Assembly: GCA_005408345.1 (NCBI GenBank)
Contig: SEMN01000159.1
Span: forward strand, 124,001 to 188,000
Length of the DNA: 64,000 nt
Source: Macquaria australasica
Lineage: Eukaryota; Chordata; Actinopteri; Centrarchiformes; Percichthyidae
Reading direction: 5' to 3'
The notes beneath the pieces were generated by a model, which was given only the letters and a program-made list of their open reading frames with translations, was not told the DNA's origin and did not search any database. Position numbers and translations under genes: made by a program. Of the stretch, positions 1 through 13,089 are shown in pieces; positions within the stretch are counted from its first letter, which is position 1; every line of letters starts with the position of its first letter.

Positions 1-1309
1 TAAGGTGATAATATGTCAATATTAAGGTTACAACTCATTGCACTTCCCCCAAAAATGAATTATTGCAGTTTTAATTTTGCCTCATGCAGCTTTGAAGAGC
101 TACCAGTAATACTGCAGTGGAGATGAAACATATTCATATCAGTCATCACGCACAAAAAAGGTAAAAATGTCACTGAAATCAAGTTTCTGTTTCACTTATG
201 TTGGTGTTATCAGTCATTCTACAGAAAGTAAACTGAGACAGTACAGTGAATATTTACAAAGTTCACTGATGAGCGAAAAACAAAATGAAGGGAAAATTCA
301 AGATAAAAAAGAAAAATGACATGAAATGGAAAAACAAGGATCAGTATGAAGCTACAGGGCACCTAGTACAGGCTGTTGTTTAATCACAGGAGACCACAGC
401 AATCATCCAATGACACAAATCTTCTGCTGGGACTTAACACTGCAGGGTTAATGTTGAAGACTAACTGCTCCTGTCTGTGGAGACTTATGTGAAAACACTG
501 AAACACATGGAACTATTTTTCCTGAAAAAACAACAGTCAAACCCTGAGAGCCTCACAAAGACTTACAGCCTGGTTGTATGGGTCAATTACAACAAAGGGT
601 CCATGCAGAGCAGCTTCAAAATGATTCTTTTAAAACAATAAATCTGTGTCACATAAGTTAAAGCAGAAATATGTGGCGTGCCTGCAGGCAGCAGCCACTG
701 AATCACCCAGCAGGACGACTGCTTTGACGGCTCTCGCAGACAGTTCTCCTTTCATAGAAATCATATGAGTTGGGCAGGAGGCCACCTTCACAGGACTTCA
801 CAGGAAGTCAAGTTTGCAACCATGCTGTACACTGACCAAGACATGCATTAAAGGTTGATTTTATTATGTAACTGACTGGACGGCTTGCTGATACTGTTGG
901 AAAATGTGCTCCTGGCCTCAGGATAGACAGGTGGATGGATAAAGTTTGGAAACAGAAACTGAAAAAGGTTTTCAAGTCAAAATCTGGAACATTTTCATAT
1001 AAATAAAAATGTTTTGCTACTTACTATGACTCAACAGTAATTGAAAGCTTTTACATTGACTGTTGCAAATGCAAGCCATCGTGTCTTTCCTTGCATAAAG
1101 AAGTGTTTTGGAATACCGTATGCTTCTGTTTGGAATAAACAGAGGAGAAACTGGGTAGTTTGCGTGAGCAGTAGTGACAGCTCACAGGGAAAGACCACTG
1201 CCTACAGAAACACAAATTACAAGTGGCAAAAATCCATCCAAAAAGCAACTCTATCACCAGACAAGAACGCTGATATTAGATAATTCTGGAAAAACCCAAA
1301 CAACATTCA

Positions 1310-1500
1310 ATGACAGTATTTTTTAAATGACTTATTTCTACAGGATACAGTATGCGCATGGCAGCTACAATATGGTTAAGGTTAGCGAAAGATCGTGGCT
1401 ATAGCAAATAAACTATGATGAAGGTATGGTTAAGATTAGGTAACTAAAATACCTGGTTAAGGTTAGGATTGTGGTTACAGTTAAACAAGACAAGAGTCTA
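1310..1500. repeat. GGTTAAGGTTAG-rich interspersed repeat, copy 1
   Basis: The stretch carries repeated ATGGTTAAGGTTAG, ATAGCAAATAAA and TGATGAA segments. The same order of words recurs near 4860-5000 (ATGGTTAAGG, GGTTATAGCAAATAAA, GATGAAAGTATG, CTTGGTTAAGGTCAGGG). Two diverged copies of one dispersed repeat are the simplest reading. The family is not identified. Confidence 0.5.
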
Positions 1501-1549
1501 CCATACTAGTGGGTCTGCTGTGAGGCTGCAGACTTAGGCACAGTTCTTC

Positions 1550-2165
1550 GATCTAAATGCTAACTTAAGCATGCTAACATGCTCAGAATTATATCTAACA
1601 AGCTGAACATTTGCGCTCAACACAAAGTACAACTGAGGCTAATGAGAATGCTGTTAGTTTTGCAGGTATAAGTGTTTGACAAAATACAAATTTGATGCAC
1701 TTGATGATGGCGCTAGAGGAAAAGTCAGGGGATCACCAAAGTCATTAGGATATATTGTCTAATGGTTCCCATTAATGTCCGTGCAAGATGATGTGCCAAT
1801 CCATCGAGTAGATGTTGATATCTTACTGCATACGTGAAAACCTTGACCTGCTCGTGGCACTAGTTGAAATGTCAGAGGATCACCAACGTCATTAGGTTTC
1901 ATCCTCTGGGCACCATGAATTTCTGTACAAAGTTTTATGGCAATCCATTCAACAGCTTTCAAGACATTTTACTAAAAACCAAAAATGTCAACCTTCTGGT
2001 GATGCTATAGAGGAAAAGTCAGTCCTCTGAAACAAAATCTCATGGCAATCCATCCAATAGTTGTTATTTCAGTCTGGACCAAACTGCTGGACTTACCGAT
2101 CGACCAACCAACAAACAAACCAACACTGACATTCATATAGCAACGCCACTAGCTGGAAAAAGCAC
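1550..2165 (+). repeat. Dispersed repeat with GAGGAAAAGTCAGGGGATCA core
   Basis: The segment contains three internal diverged copies of the sequence starting at GAGGAAAAGTCAG, with words such as GGATCACCAA, GTCATTAGG, TCATCCTCTGGG, GCAATCCAT and TTTCAGTCTGGACC. A shorter, cleaner copy lies at 48134-48312 in intron 1 of adamts15. No transposase frame is visible. It is a non-coding dispersed fish repeat of unknown superfamily; boundaries are approximate. Confidence 0.6.
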
Positions 2166-3820
2166 ACAAACATTAATTGCAAGTGTGTGAAAGGATGCAA
2201 ACTCAAGACTTTTTCATGAAAGTCAGATGCGTGGCACGCTTACTTTCTGCCTTGCTACATAAATGGCACACAGCTTCCTGCATTGGCAATGACCATAAAT
2301 CCTGAGATGCGAAATTATTAAATATGAACGCAATTCCTAAGCATACTTGGCTACAAAAAGGCATCACAGAAGCGACACCCTGCTTGATTGATGGGAAAAG
2401 CAGTGCAGAAACATCACAGTACTGACCTAATTGCAAACACATTGGACAAAAAACTGAGAAATTATTTAATATGGCAAAGGGAAGTGTCTGGAACATCATG
2501 ATCAGACACATTGCACAGACAAAGAGCAATAAGAGGTGTTCTGCAGAGAAAGCATGACCTTAATTTTAATTAGGCACATGATCCTCAGAGCATATTTTGT
2601 TTGCCGTTTCTGTCAATGTCATTCTGATGTTTGAGGTGCTAGAAATTCAAAAGACAAAGAATTTACTTTGATGCAAGGTCCTGTCTAATGAAAATGATAT
2701 AACGCAAGCTTTGGTTTGGCTGGTGTAATGTTACTGTGGGCTAGGGGACAATTTGGACAATCAGATAGCTTTCCTAACAGTGATCACGTGGACCTCCAGT
2801 TGCAGCAGAATCATTGAATGTTAAAAACAGCCAAGTGTGTGGTTATCAGTGCTTAAAAGTCATAAATACAGGGTGGAGCAGCAGGGCAAGGTACAGCATA
2901 AGCCGTTGGTTAATTGCTACAGGCCATCTAGACAGCCCTCACATGTTTACATCCTCTTCCTTCCTCCATCCACGGCTCTGCGGGACATCACATGATTCGA
3001 AGGAATTTACACTGGAATGAAGGCTGGATGTTCCATGTCTGGCTAAAATGAGTCTTTTCCAACACTAGAGAGCAGAATAAATTCTGAGCTGTAGTGGAAA
3101 GAATCAAACAGCAAATAATAGGTCTGAGAAGCTCATTAGAAATGAATGGAAACTGACATAATACTGTAGGTAGATGGATTGATTTTCTTATTGCATCTAT
3201 TAGCAGGTATTTGGGACAGTAGAGCTACTGGTGGACAGACATGAGCTGAGCTGTGGAAAAGGGAGAAATCAGCGTGGTCAATACTATTCGGTCGCCTGTC
3301 ATCGCTGTCCCTGAATCTTGGAAAATAACGGAACAAATGTATTCACTTTTAGAATAACTGCAAGACGTCAGCCACAAAAATGGCCAGTAACATTACCCAG
3401 GTCCTGGGGTCACTTCTTGAAATACAGAGTTTGAATGTCTAACTATTATTTTCTGTGGATACAAAAGCCTAATGAATCTGGCAAGGATGTGAATTGTGGA
3501 ATATTCCACTGAATCCAACCCCTCCATTGATTGGGAATGTATGACATGTGTATTAGTCATGCAGTGTGTTTTATTTTTCCTGGCAGCAAGGCTTCCCCCA
3601 GCATTATCATTCCCCTCACAAACTGCTGTATCCAGTTTGTCTTAAATCCCCCTCCGGCTGTGCACGTCCAATAGATAAGCCCAAAATGTAAACAAATCAT
3701 AAATGCATCTACAAACACATTTTTGGCTCTGCAGTAAAAGTTTACAAGGAACAAAATACGAGCCCAGCGTTGCGTAATGGGGTTGTAATGGAGGCAATGC
3801 ACGGAGGCATGCACGGTGAA

Positions 3821-3834
3821 GGGGGGGGGGGGGG
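3821..3834 (+). repeat. G14 homopolymer
   Basis: An uninterrupted run of 14 G. Its exact length is likely to be unreliable in assembled sequence. Confidence 0.9.
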
Positions 3835-4859
3835 ATGATGGGTTCCATCACCCGCTAATTCATCCACCTGTGTTTTCCCAACACATAAGCTCTATCTTTG
3901 AGTTGCTCTGTCAATAATGTGGGCATGGAAAAGCCAACAAGAGGTTTAGGAATATTGTACTTCATATTCATTACATATTTCTATTAAAATAAGACAATTT
4001 CTGTTCTCAAAATTTTAAGCAATTGGCATCATCTTTGAAAAGACAAGTCGGGGTAGAGGGATGAATTTTCTCTGATGAGTCTACAGTCTCCCACAGGCCA
4101 AACTCAACAAAAATCTGGCTCTGTAAAATGGAACAGATTTGCTTCAACTAACCCATCATCAACCCAAAGACACAGTGTCATCCACTGACCACTGTGTCTT
4201 CTTCACCAAAGATTTCTAGGAATACATAAAAAAGGTTACAAACACAGATTTATATCAGAGCCTGACATGTTAATCAGGCTCTTTCAACTAAATATCCCCC
4301 CATAGTTCTTGGTGAGAAAAAAGTTGCTTTAAAAAAGCAAAATATTTTGTAATATTTGGATTAATGGTTCAGGTGTGTAAATTATTGCAGGAAACTGTTG
4401 AAGCAAGGTCAATAAACTTTCATATTATTTCCTTAACTAAAACTTAATCTAAAACTTAAGAGTTTAGGACCAATTAATACTCTTTGAGAATTTTGTTGAA
4501 ACCATCCAAAAGCAATTAGAAGCTCCTTCCCAATGTTCAGACAGGAGATGTTTTCGCCACATTCTACACATTCTTGAGTTTACCACTGTCCTGTCCACTA
4601 GTGACCCACAACTGAGGAAGTGTGCTTTCAGAGACGGGAAGAGTGTAACTGAAATCTGGATGAAGTTCTAAGGCTGGGACAGATGTGTATTTTTAAGGAT
4701 GCTACGTCTGCTTTATGGGTCCCTCCTCCCTGTGACTACCCAGTATTGCCAGATAACAAAGATCGATATCCTGCAAAACCAGGTTACTTTCAGTGACTAC
4801 TTTTCCTTTACGCCTATTACGAATGTTTTTGAAATCTCACTTTCTACAATATCTGCACA

Positions 4860-5000
4860 TGACAACTATGGAATGGTTAAGGAAATGTCATGGTTATAGC
4901 AAATAAAATGATGATGAAAATGATGAAAGTATGATTATGGTTAGGCTTACAAAACTTGGTTAAGGTCAGGGAAACATCATGGTATAGGTAATAAAAACAC
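4860..5000. repeat. GGTTAAGGTTAG-rich interspersed repeat, copy 2
   Basis: Diverged second copy of the element at 1310-1500, recognised by the shared succession ATGGTTAAGG, GGTTATAGCAAATAAA, GATGAAAGTATG and GGTTAAGGTCAGGG. Confidence 0.5.
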
Positions 5001-5839
5001 ATCATTCCAGAATTCCGGTCTCCTGCATGAAAATCAGACATGCTACACACCCATCCACCCCTTCCTCCTTTTCTTCCTACGTTGGCATTGGACGTTAAGC
5101 AGGATGTGCAGAATCATTGAATATGGACAAAATAGAGAACCGAAGTGAAACCTGAACTTACAGGTTCTGTTCCAGAAGTAAGAAAACCTCATTGAAAATC
5201 CCACTGACATCTGTAATAATGGTAATTACTAAAAATACAGCTTTGGAACAGAGCCTTACTCAACAATATGTTGTGTGTCTCGCTGCATATGTCTAGATAA
5301 GGACAGTACTTGTTTACTTTTTTTGTTGTTTTTTTTAAAACAAACACCATTTCTCCTAAACCTTCGCAGGTTAAACGTCACAGCTTGACAAAAGAGCCAA
5401 GTCAATGGACAAGTCGAAGGTTCAAGGCTAGCTCAGCCATGTCTGTAATAACAGCAGGAACGCTGTAGAAGTTTTTAGACAGCAGATATTGCAGCAAAAC
5501 AATTGGAAAAATGTGGAGAGCTTTGGTTAATTTATGGATATGGACCAAACCAAGTTACAATGCTAAATATGTCAATTTTGTACCTTTTCATGGGAGCTGT
5601 AGTTTTTTTTGTATGCTCACAAAGTAATCAATGTTTAACTTAAAATGATATACAGCAACTGCTGTAGTGGATTCTGATTTGCCTTAGAATATGGACAGTA
5701 AACCCCAGGAACAAGCTTCATTTTTTCAGACCGACAGATGAAAGAAATGCTAATGATCGATTGCATTTAGTTACAGAAGCTAGTGGAAGAGAGGCTACCC
5801 TGGACGTGACCTCATGACTTTGGCTCTCTTTTCCTACAG

Positions 5840-5898
5840 AATACTGAGCTGGACTACCAGATTGTCACCCCACTTTCGAGGACAGTCTCTCTAAAAAG
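5840..5898 (+). other. Exon-like orphan segment (59 nt)
   Basis: A pyrimidine-rich acceptor (TTTTCCTACAG) ends at 5839 and a consensus donor (AAAAAG|GTACGT) begins at 5899. The 59 nt between them is open in one frame (it includes ELDYQIVTPLSRT) and would leave phase 2. It is too short to assign to a gene, and no partner exon was recognised nearby. It could be an exon of an unannotated plus-strand transcript or a chance pairing of splice-like sites. Confidence 0.2.
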
Positions 5899-8345
5899 GT
5901 ACGTATTGCTGGGCTTTTTCCGATGTGGTGGATGCATTGTCCTAACTTGTTCTGAATAGCTGTCCCATTAATCCTATGAACCCACTTAAAATACTGTAGT
6001 TTCAGCCTTTTTAGCCAAATGTTACTTTCGGGTGTAAGAGCCACAAGTAGTGACAAACTAAAATTAAAAACTTGAACTAACAATCCACTTAAATATATTT
6101 TATATGTAATTATGTAACATCTCTTTTGCTACTCTTTACCACCGATTTATAAATACTGATCCCATCTACACAGCCATTTCTTGACAGCCTTTTCGGTAAA
6201 CATATTCTAAATGGTATGCGTGTATCTTTGTCAGGAAAATCCTCAGCCACACAGGGAGTCATGCCTTCTATGTTTACGGAGATAATAACTGTGGTTTTTT
6301 GTCATAAATGAAAGAAAAACAGAGTAGTTAGCTCTGGCGGCAGTCGTCATCAAATCAGACAAAGAAAGAACTCAAATTTCATCAACAAAAATGCAGAGGA
6401 AGAAGAAACAGATGAATGGCTCAGAGGCTGCTTACTGTGACAGCACATGATTAGTGGTAAAAATATTTTGTGAGGCTTTTCTAGAGAGACAGCAGTGCCA
6501 TCTAACATAATGGCATCCTTGGGTGCTGTGGCCTGCTGAGATTGTTATGCCTTATTGTGAAAAGTTCAAAAGCTTTAACTAATTTTGAATTTTACAGGTA
6601 ATGCCACGTTATAACAATTGATAGGAGCCATGGTTCTGCACACTGAGCAGTTTTCTGTGCATCTCTGAAACAGTGGTGTGCTGAAACATGTCCACTGCTC
6701 GACACCGCATGAATGTGGAAAATTACAAACTCCTGACTCCTGAAAATGACCAGCTCTGGAGGTAGCGTTCGGCACCACTAACGTGAATATAAAGACTGAC
6801 CTGGCAGCAAAACTGCTAGCAGGGCCAACAGTTAACAATGTTCATTTGAGTATGGATGTTCATTCTTGACCTTTTGCAACAGTATATGTAACAAAAATAA
6901 TCTAAGTTCGAAGGTCTATAGCTTTCAGCCTGAGCTGAAATGCTATTGATGTTGTCTGCTTGTGTCTGTCGTGGATGGGACTGCAGATAGACGCCTGAAA
7001 CACTGTCAGCAGTTGACTACTGAGTTAGTATTTATGTAACTAAATGTGTTTGTATATCACTTGCAATGTAATAATATGTAATTTTGTGCTCTTATGTTAT
7101 GATAGATGATATTTGATAGTGTTGCTATGGTAGCTTAGCTGTTAACGGTAACCAGTTAGTGGTGATAATAAGTTGTTTCATCAGACTCCTCATTTGGACA
7201 AAATGTAGCTATTGTTGGATCGTTGTGTTAACAGTACAGTTCCTGTGATGTACATTTGTTAGACACACTTATTCCAACACAAAGCATGCTTAGGGGTGTG
7301 GTGGCAATAATGTTCACAATGACCTGACAATGAAAAGGTACTGTAAAAAAAATCAGCCATAACTTCATTTTTAAAATGGCATTACTTAAGTAAATATTGA
7401 ATGTATCTGAAAAATGTTTTCTTCAATAAATACAAGTAACAAGTGTGAAAATATTTTAACTTTTAACCAACTTTTTCACTGAATTATTAAAGCTTAGTCT
7501 GGTCATCTGGCTGAACGTGGCTTCCAATTTGGAGGTTACAGTTATTGTGAGAAAGTTAGTCAATCTTGAGGTAACATTTTCTTAGCTAAAAAAATACTGA
7601 TTAAGATTTGTGAAAACAGACAACAGGGTGAATTGGAAGCTGCAAATCAGAAGCCTGTTTCATTCTCACAACATGGATGAGACACATATTTAAAGTCTCA
7701 TTACAATTAAACAGCTGTGCCTGGTGATGTATCAGTGATCAGACTGCAGTGTTGTTTCCTAATATGTTGATAGCTGCAAATCTAGCCCAAATAAGGCTAG
7801 CAACATACCTAACTGAAGCTACTGCAAATATGTGAATTAAGGTTATTTTTGCCAGAATGTTTCAGCTACACTGTAAAAGTACTAATTTATGTATTCAGTT
7901 CAGAGTTTAACAGTTCATACATAATATAACTGGTGTTAAATTATGATGTATCAGTGTTGACCAGAGCTTTTGCCACAACTCTGTATTCAACTGAGCATGA
8001 GTGCAGTTCAGACTGCTCATCAGTGTGTTGAGGGCTTAAAAGGGATGACAACCATCTCTGAGCCAAAGCTAGAGTGAACATTAATGTTGGCCTTCCAAGA
8101 TGACAAACACTCCAAGATGAGAAATAATGATGAGGAGCAATGCAGATGTGACTCTTTTTTTCTACACTGTGTACTCTGAGTGACTTTATTATGTTGGGCC
8201 GGTGCCTGCATGGAGAGCAGAACTTTAAAACATTGAATGCTCATAAGCATAACAATGATGTTTTGACCACTTTAACTCCTTACAGCTATAAGAATGCTGG
8301 TTGATCCAAACTCCAGCAGAAAATGGTCAAATTTAAGGATTGTAG

Positions 8346-8500
8346 GGTGCCCTGGTAGCTCAGGGGTCTAAGATGCTGACCATTTAATCACAATGTACCG
8401 AGTTTGAATCCGGCTGGGGACCTTTGTTGCAAGACATCACCTCTCTCTCTCCACATCTCTCACTGTCTTCTATCTAATAAAGGCAAAGGGCCCCCCCAAT
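8346..8500 (+). mobile_element. tRNA-derived SINE
   Basis: A Pol III box A (TAGCTCAGGGG, 8356-8366, fits TRGYNNANNNG) is followed 35 nt later by a box B (AGTTTGAATCC, 8401-8411, two mismatches to GGTTCGANTCC). A tRNA-unrelated body with a CTCTCTCTC tract and an AATAAAGGC tail follows, which is the layout of widespread teleost tRNA-SINEs. It is not a functional tRNA gene because no acceptor-stem pairing or 3' half is present. The 3' boundary is approximate. Confidence 0.8.
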
Positions 8501-8569
8501 TAATTTAAATATTTTAATATGATACAGAAGATCAGCAACCACCAGGATTGGGCTTGAAATCCTTTATCA

Positions 8570-9010
8570 GTCTTAAAGGTTCAGATCTGTCTAAAAGGGG
8601 AACTCCGCTGATTTTACACATCAAAGTCTGTCTACAGGTGTTGGGGAGTACTACTGCATATTGGAAATAAGTTGTATAAAGCTTTCTAGTTTGAAAATAT
8701 TTGAAAATTAAAAACATTCGGGGGGTGGTTAGAAAGAAGTGAGCTTACCAGACCTCTGTAGCCCGCCCCTCATCTGTGCTGCGGGCAAGAGGCTCCAAGC
8801 TAGCCGCTACTAGCAGAACATACCCAAGTTTCCAACTGAACTGTTGGCAGTCGAGTTGCATTGTGGGTAAGGTAGGTGCCAGGTTTTAACAAAAACAATG
8901 CATGAAATAAAAGAGATACTATATCTGGTTCGGCTGCATCCATTTTGATCCTTTTTTTAACTGTATATTGTAAGTGAATGATTACAGCAACCAATAACTC
9001 TTTTAACGTA
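8570..9010 (+). repeat. Interspersed repeat, long copy (CTCCGCTGATTTTACACATC)
   Basis: Words such as ATTTTACACATCAAAGT, CAGGTGTTG, GAGTACTACTGCATAT and AGTTGTATAAAGC recur in the same order at 18960-19085 inside zbtb44 intron 3. This copy extends further, through CATTGTGGGTAAGGTAGG to about 9010. No coding potential is seen; the family is unknown and the right boundary is a guess. Confidence 0.6.
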
Positions 9011-9357
9011 CATATGGCATGCGAGTGTTGTATTAAGATCCACTTGAAAAAAATCCAAATTTGTCCTTTAACCTAGTTTGAATCCTTCTTGTACACACTC
9101 TTTAATCTTTTAATAAGTAACCCTAACCCTAACCTACTTTTTCCTTTCACAGTGGAAGCTAATGGATTCATTAAATCGCTGTAACTCAGAAAATGTCAGC
9201 AATTTCTTTTTTTATGTTTGCTTCTTGTCAACAGCTAAAAACAGCCTTTGCTTTGTGATGATGTAGAGTACATTAGTAAAGTCATATGAACTTAGATATA
9301 TTACAGTGACAAAAAACAACTTCAGACAAGTTTTAGACTTATTCTGACTTAGGTTTT

Positions 9358-9363
9358 TTTATT
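9358..9363 (-). terminator. Candidate distal poly(A) signal of zbtb44
   Basis: AATAAA on the minus strand (TTTATT on plus). It is the most distal of three such hexamers downstream of the zbtb44 stop; the others are at 10436-10441 and 11989-11994. Confidence 0.4.
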
Positions 9364-10329
9364 TACATTGTATACTTTTACAAAAACGACTCTTTTTAAT
9401 AACAACAGGACTGCAAAGCCAGAACACTAGCAAAGATTCAGAACAACCATAAACTCTAAAATACAGAGTGGTCTTGTCAGTTTTTAACAGCCAACTGTGG
9501 AATATGATCCAGTTAAAACACTCAACACCACAAACGTCAGTTCTCCCTATACAATGTGCAGGTTTCATTACTATCTGGGATGTTTTTGTACACTTTCTCC
9601 AAACTACAGTTTAAATACAGTATCAAAGACACAAAATACAACATCTGTTTCAAAGCAGGTTGTAATCAAGTAGCCTACAGTATAAAGAATATGCAACATA
9701 GTATGAGTGTATATACTGTATATTTATATATATATATATATATACACACACTGCAGACAGTCACAAAGTGAAGACTACCAAGGCCCCCATACTCCCAAAC
9801 TAAGCTGTTCTATTCACATTTAACAAGAAAATTCCAAAGATGCCATGAAACAGCAACCATAATACAAAAGTCACCAAAAATATATATATGCCATTATTAA
9901 GGGCTACCATGTTTTTTTCTTATATTTTCCTATGTTTAAATAAACCATAAGGACTGGAAAACATATACAACATCAAGTGTACATTGAAAAGGCGTGTCCT
10001 GTATATAATCAAGATATTTTAAAACATTGCACATAAAAAGGGATAACGTACAGAAAAGAAGAGGGCATGCTGAACAACAGATCAAAACTACGCTGGATGA
10101 AGAGTCATCGACAAATAAGGCCTTGACAGAACGCTTTGCCAACTGAAGACATGCTCTCCACTTCACAGAACGATATGAACATGCAACCTTCAGAAACAAA
10201 CAGAAAGGAGCTGAATAGAACCGGCCGTTTGATATCAAAGCTTTGTTCCTTGTTTCACAGATCAAATGGGGTCCTTGCCTATTTGATTCACCTTCAGTCA
10301 CATTTGAATGAAACAAAATGATACATTCT

Positions 10330-10387
<58 letters not shown>
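10330..10387. repeat. (TA)n microsatellite in presumed zbtb44 3' UTR
   Basis: Nearly uninterrupted TA dinucleotides, broken once by an ACAT. The tract is self-complementary and would form a hairpin in the transcript. A shorter TA tract lies at about 9720-9745. Confidence 0.9.
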
Positions 10388-10388
<1 letters not shown>

Positions 10389-13089
10389 CACCATTCCAAA
10401 GACAAAATTAAAACTTTTAAAACAACACCTGTCCGTTTATTGCACACCATTGGTTCACAAAAATATTTTGGGCACTTTTGCGTTTCAACAAACAGCAGCA
10501 TTTCATTATAAAAAAGTTGTTTGAATACAGACACCGCACACGATAGATGAAAAGCAGGACATACAAATGGAGAATAGAAAACATTTTTAAAATTTTGATA
10601 TTGTGCAACTAGAGTTAATAGGTCCATTTACTAAGGCTAGCCTCTTAAATGCACAACATCATACAGTGTTTTAAGGGGTGAAACAGCAGGACCCCTTTGC
10701 TAAATAGCATGGACCTTAGAATGATTATCTCTTTCTTTAATTATGTGCAATTACTGATTGCCATGGCAAATCCCCAATGAGATAGAGAACATTTGGTCCT
10801 GGAGGAAAAAGCATGATTTGTACCCAGATAAAAAGGGCAAATGGCACAACTTTGAAAAGGTGACTGATAGGATGGCACAGGCTGACACAAACTCTTATTA
10901 AGACAGCTCTCAGTGAATTTCAATGCTCAGGACAGGGTAATATTTATGCCCTCATTACAGCAATATTCATCTTTACATTTACAATCAACCCTGTATGTGT
11001 GAGGTCTCACATCCTGCTGTGATAATCCTAAATGTAGGCTGTTTGTATTACTTTCAGGGGGGCAACTGAAAATAAAAGAACATTTCACTGAACAAGATAC
11101 CCAGTCACAGTCAGTAGCATTCAACTCATGGATTATTACCATGGGCATCATTATCTTCTCAAAATACAGGCACAATGTCCAAGTACACAATTACAACCAT
11201 GTTGGCACACAGACACAGATAACAGGTTTGACCCAAAATCAACATTGAAAAATGAAATTAGTCACGTCAACTGCCAAACTGTGTTACCACTTTAAGGTGA
11301 AGGATAAGCTCTTGCCTAACACAATATATTTATCATTTATAATGATTCAACTCACAGTATTTGCATTCACACATTAGCATGTTCCTAATGCTTCTAAAGC
11401 AATATTATCACACAGCAGCCAACAAACAGCCTTGTAATCTGTTCTGACTGAAAACTGTTCATCATCACTTCCTGCTTCCCTGGCTGCAGACGTACAGTCA
11501 TTTCTTTTTAGATTTTAGTCAGTGAACTTTTCATAATGTAGTTTTTACCTTTGTGACAACTGAGGTAAAGAAAAAAGAAAAGAATGCTGGTGGTTAATCC
11601 ACACTTTTGGGACAAGATAATATTCTTGGTTTATCACCCACAAAGTCACACGAGGACAAAACCTTAAAAAAGACAATCATGTTGTAGCTAAGTGAAACAT
11701 CACTTCAACAGTCATGCAATATCCTAGAACATCAGCAGTGTACCTGTTGATGACCAACATTTGAAAGTAATGTCAGATATCAATATTTCTAACACAAATT
11801 GACTTTTAAACAGAAGGAAAAAAAAAAAAACTGCCATTTGACAAGCAGGCCTAACTTCAACTGGGATGAAATGCTACATTACCATATCGTAGAGCCCATT
11901 TGGGAATATAACACTGCAGTTGTGAGAAAACCTTGTAACTCCAAATTAGAAATGTTTGTTTTACATACATTTCAGTCTTATTTTGTCGTTTATTTGGTTG
12001 GATTTTGAAACAAAAGATGCATCAGTGCTAATCTATGGTTTCCTAAACTCCTCGAGTTTAGTTTTTTGGAGATGCAAGGTTTGATTTAACAACAGTGTTA
12101 ATAAAAATAAAACAGCTCGTAATAGGTCAGAAAAATTCTATACTGCACAAATGTCTTAAGGGAATACTCTGTCAATATAATTTCAAGTTTTAAACATTTA
12201 AAAATGAAATGTACTGTGTTCATATAGATAAAAAGAAATGCACATACACACACCTGACATATCATATTTCACAACATCCAACACACACAGCATTCAAATA
12301 GTAAACTACAGTACAAGCTATTGCAATATAGATAATATTGACATTTACCAGTTGGCCTATAGCGACGGCACTGAAGGAAGAACACAGTCTCTGCCCATAC
12401 AAACTAGCATTATCACTACAAATGAAATAAAATGTTTTAGCTTTAGCTCAGTTTGCAAAGACTTGTCATTGTTGGCAAAGTCAAGACCTCTTCTTCCTCT
12501 CCACGTTGCTTTGTTAAAATGGGAACTCTCAGGCACTTTCCAAAAGTAGGGCAAGGTTTGTACTTAACAGACCTCAAATTGGCTAAGACAGAAATGACTT
12601 TAGCTAGTGCTGCATTCACGTCATATGGGAAAACAACCTTCCTAAAACTGACTCTTAAAAAATACTGTTCACTTGCTTCACTTGATAAATACTCATTTGA
12701 AACTCAGGTTTGGTGGTGGACTGAACCCATTTTTTATGACCTACTGAAATGTCATGTCACCAACAAGGAAATTGCTTCAGTCACGTTTAGGAAAATTATA
12801 CCATCATTGCAACGAAAACTAAGAACATTATCATTTACTTTGCTGGATTTGGTTTGGTGTAAAACATGAACTCAAATAAGTGCATCTGTGTTGCAAGTGG
12901 AAAAGCATCATCAAGGCAACTGAAGTCTTCAGAAGACTTCAATCACGGCGTCTTGATGGCTTCACATGATGAGGTTTCAACATGTGCCCATGTCCACGTT
13001 GTCCCTTATAGCCGCCAAGGTATTTCAACAGATATTCCCATATGACATGACTGCAAAATAAGACATGGTGGGCAAGTAGAAGGCTTGAA

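Larger units (their letters stand above)
1..9343. other. Gene-poor intergenic region
   Basis: No convincing protein-coding gene is visible on either strand. The longest open frames are about 60-110 codons, show no recognisable domain and have no consistent splice context. The stretch holds degenerate interspersed repeats (about 1310-1500, 1550-2165, 4860-5000), a G14 homopolymer (3821-3834), an exon-like orphan segment (5840-5898), a tRNA-derived SINE (8346-8500) and a second repeat (8570-9010). In human the neighbour on this side of ZBTB44 is ST14 (from memory); nothing here resembles its coding exons. Confidence 0.6.
9345..13089 (-). other. zbtb44: Probable zbtb44 3' UTR (long, AT-rich)
   Basis: Downstream of the zbtb44 stop codon there is 3.7 kb of AT-rich sequence without recognisable exons and with few of the MITE-type repeats seen elsewhere. 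Minus-strand AATAAA hexamers occur at 11994-11989, 10441-10436 and 9363-9358, so several alternative poly(A) sites are possible. (TA)n tracts lie at about 9720-9745 and 10330-10387. The end at about 9345 is inferred from the last hexamer, not observed. Confidence 0.4.

Noticed and set aside
8346..8430. tRNA gene
   Set aside because: Box A and box B are present but the sequence cannot form a full cloverleaf and has a SINE body and tail.
9936..10316. 126-codon minus-strand frame
   Set aside because: It lies in the presumed zbtb44 3' UTR; no homology and no independent promoter seen.
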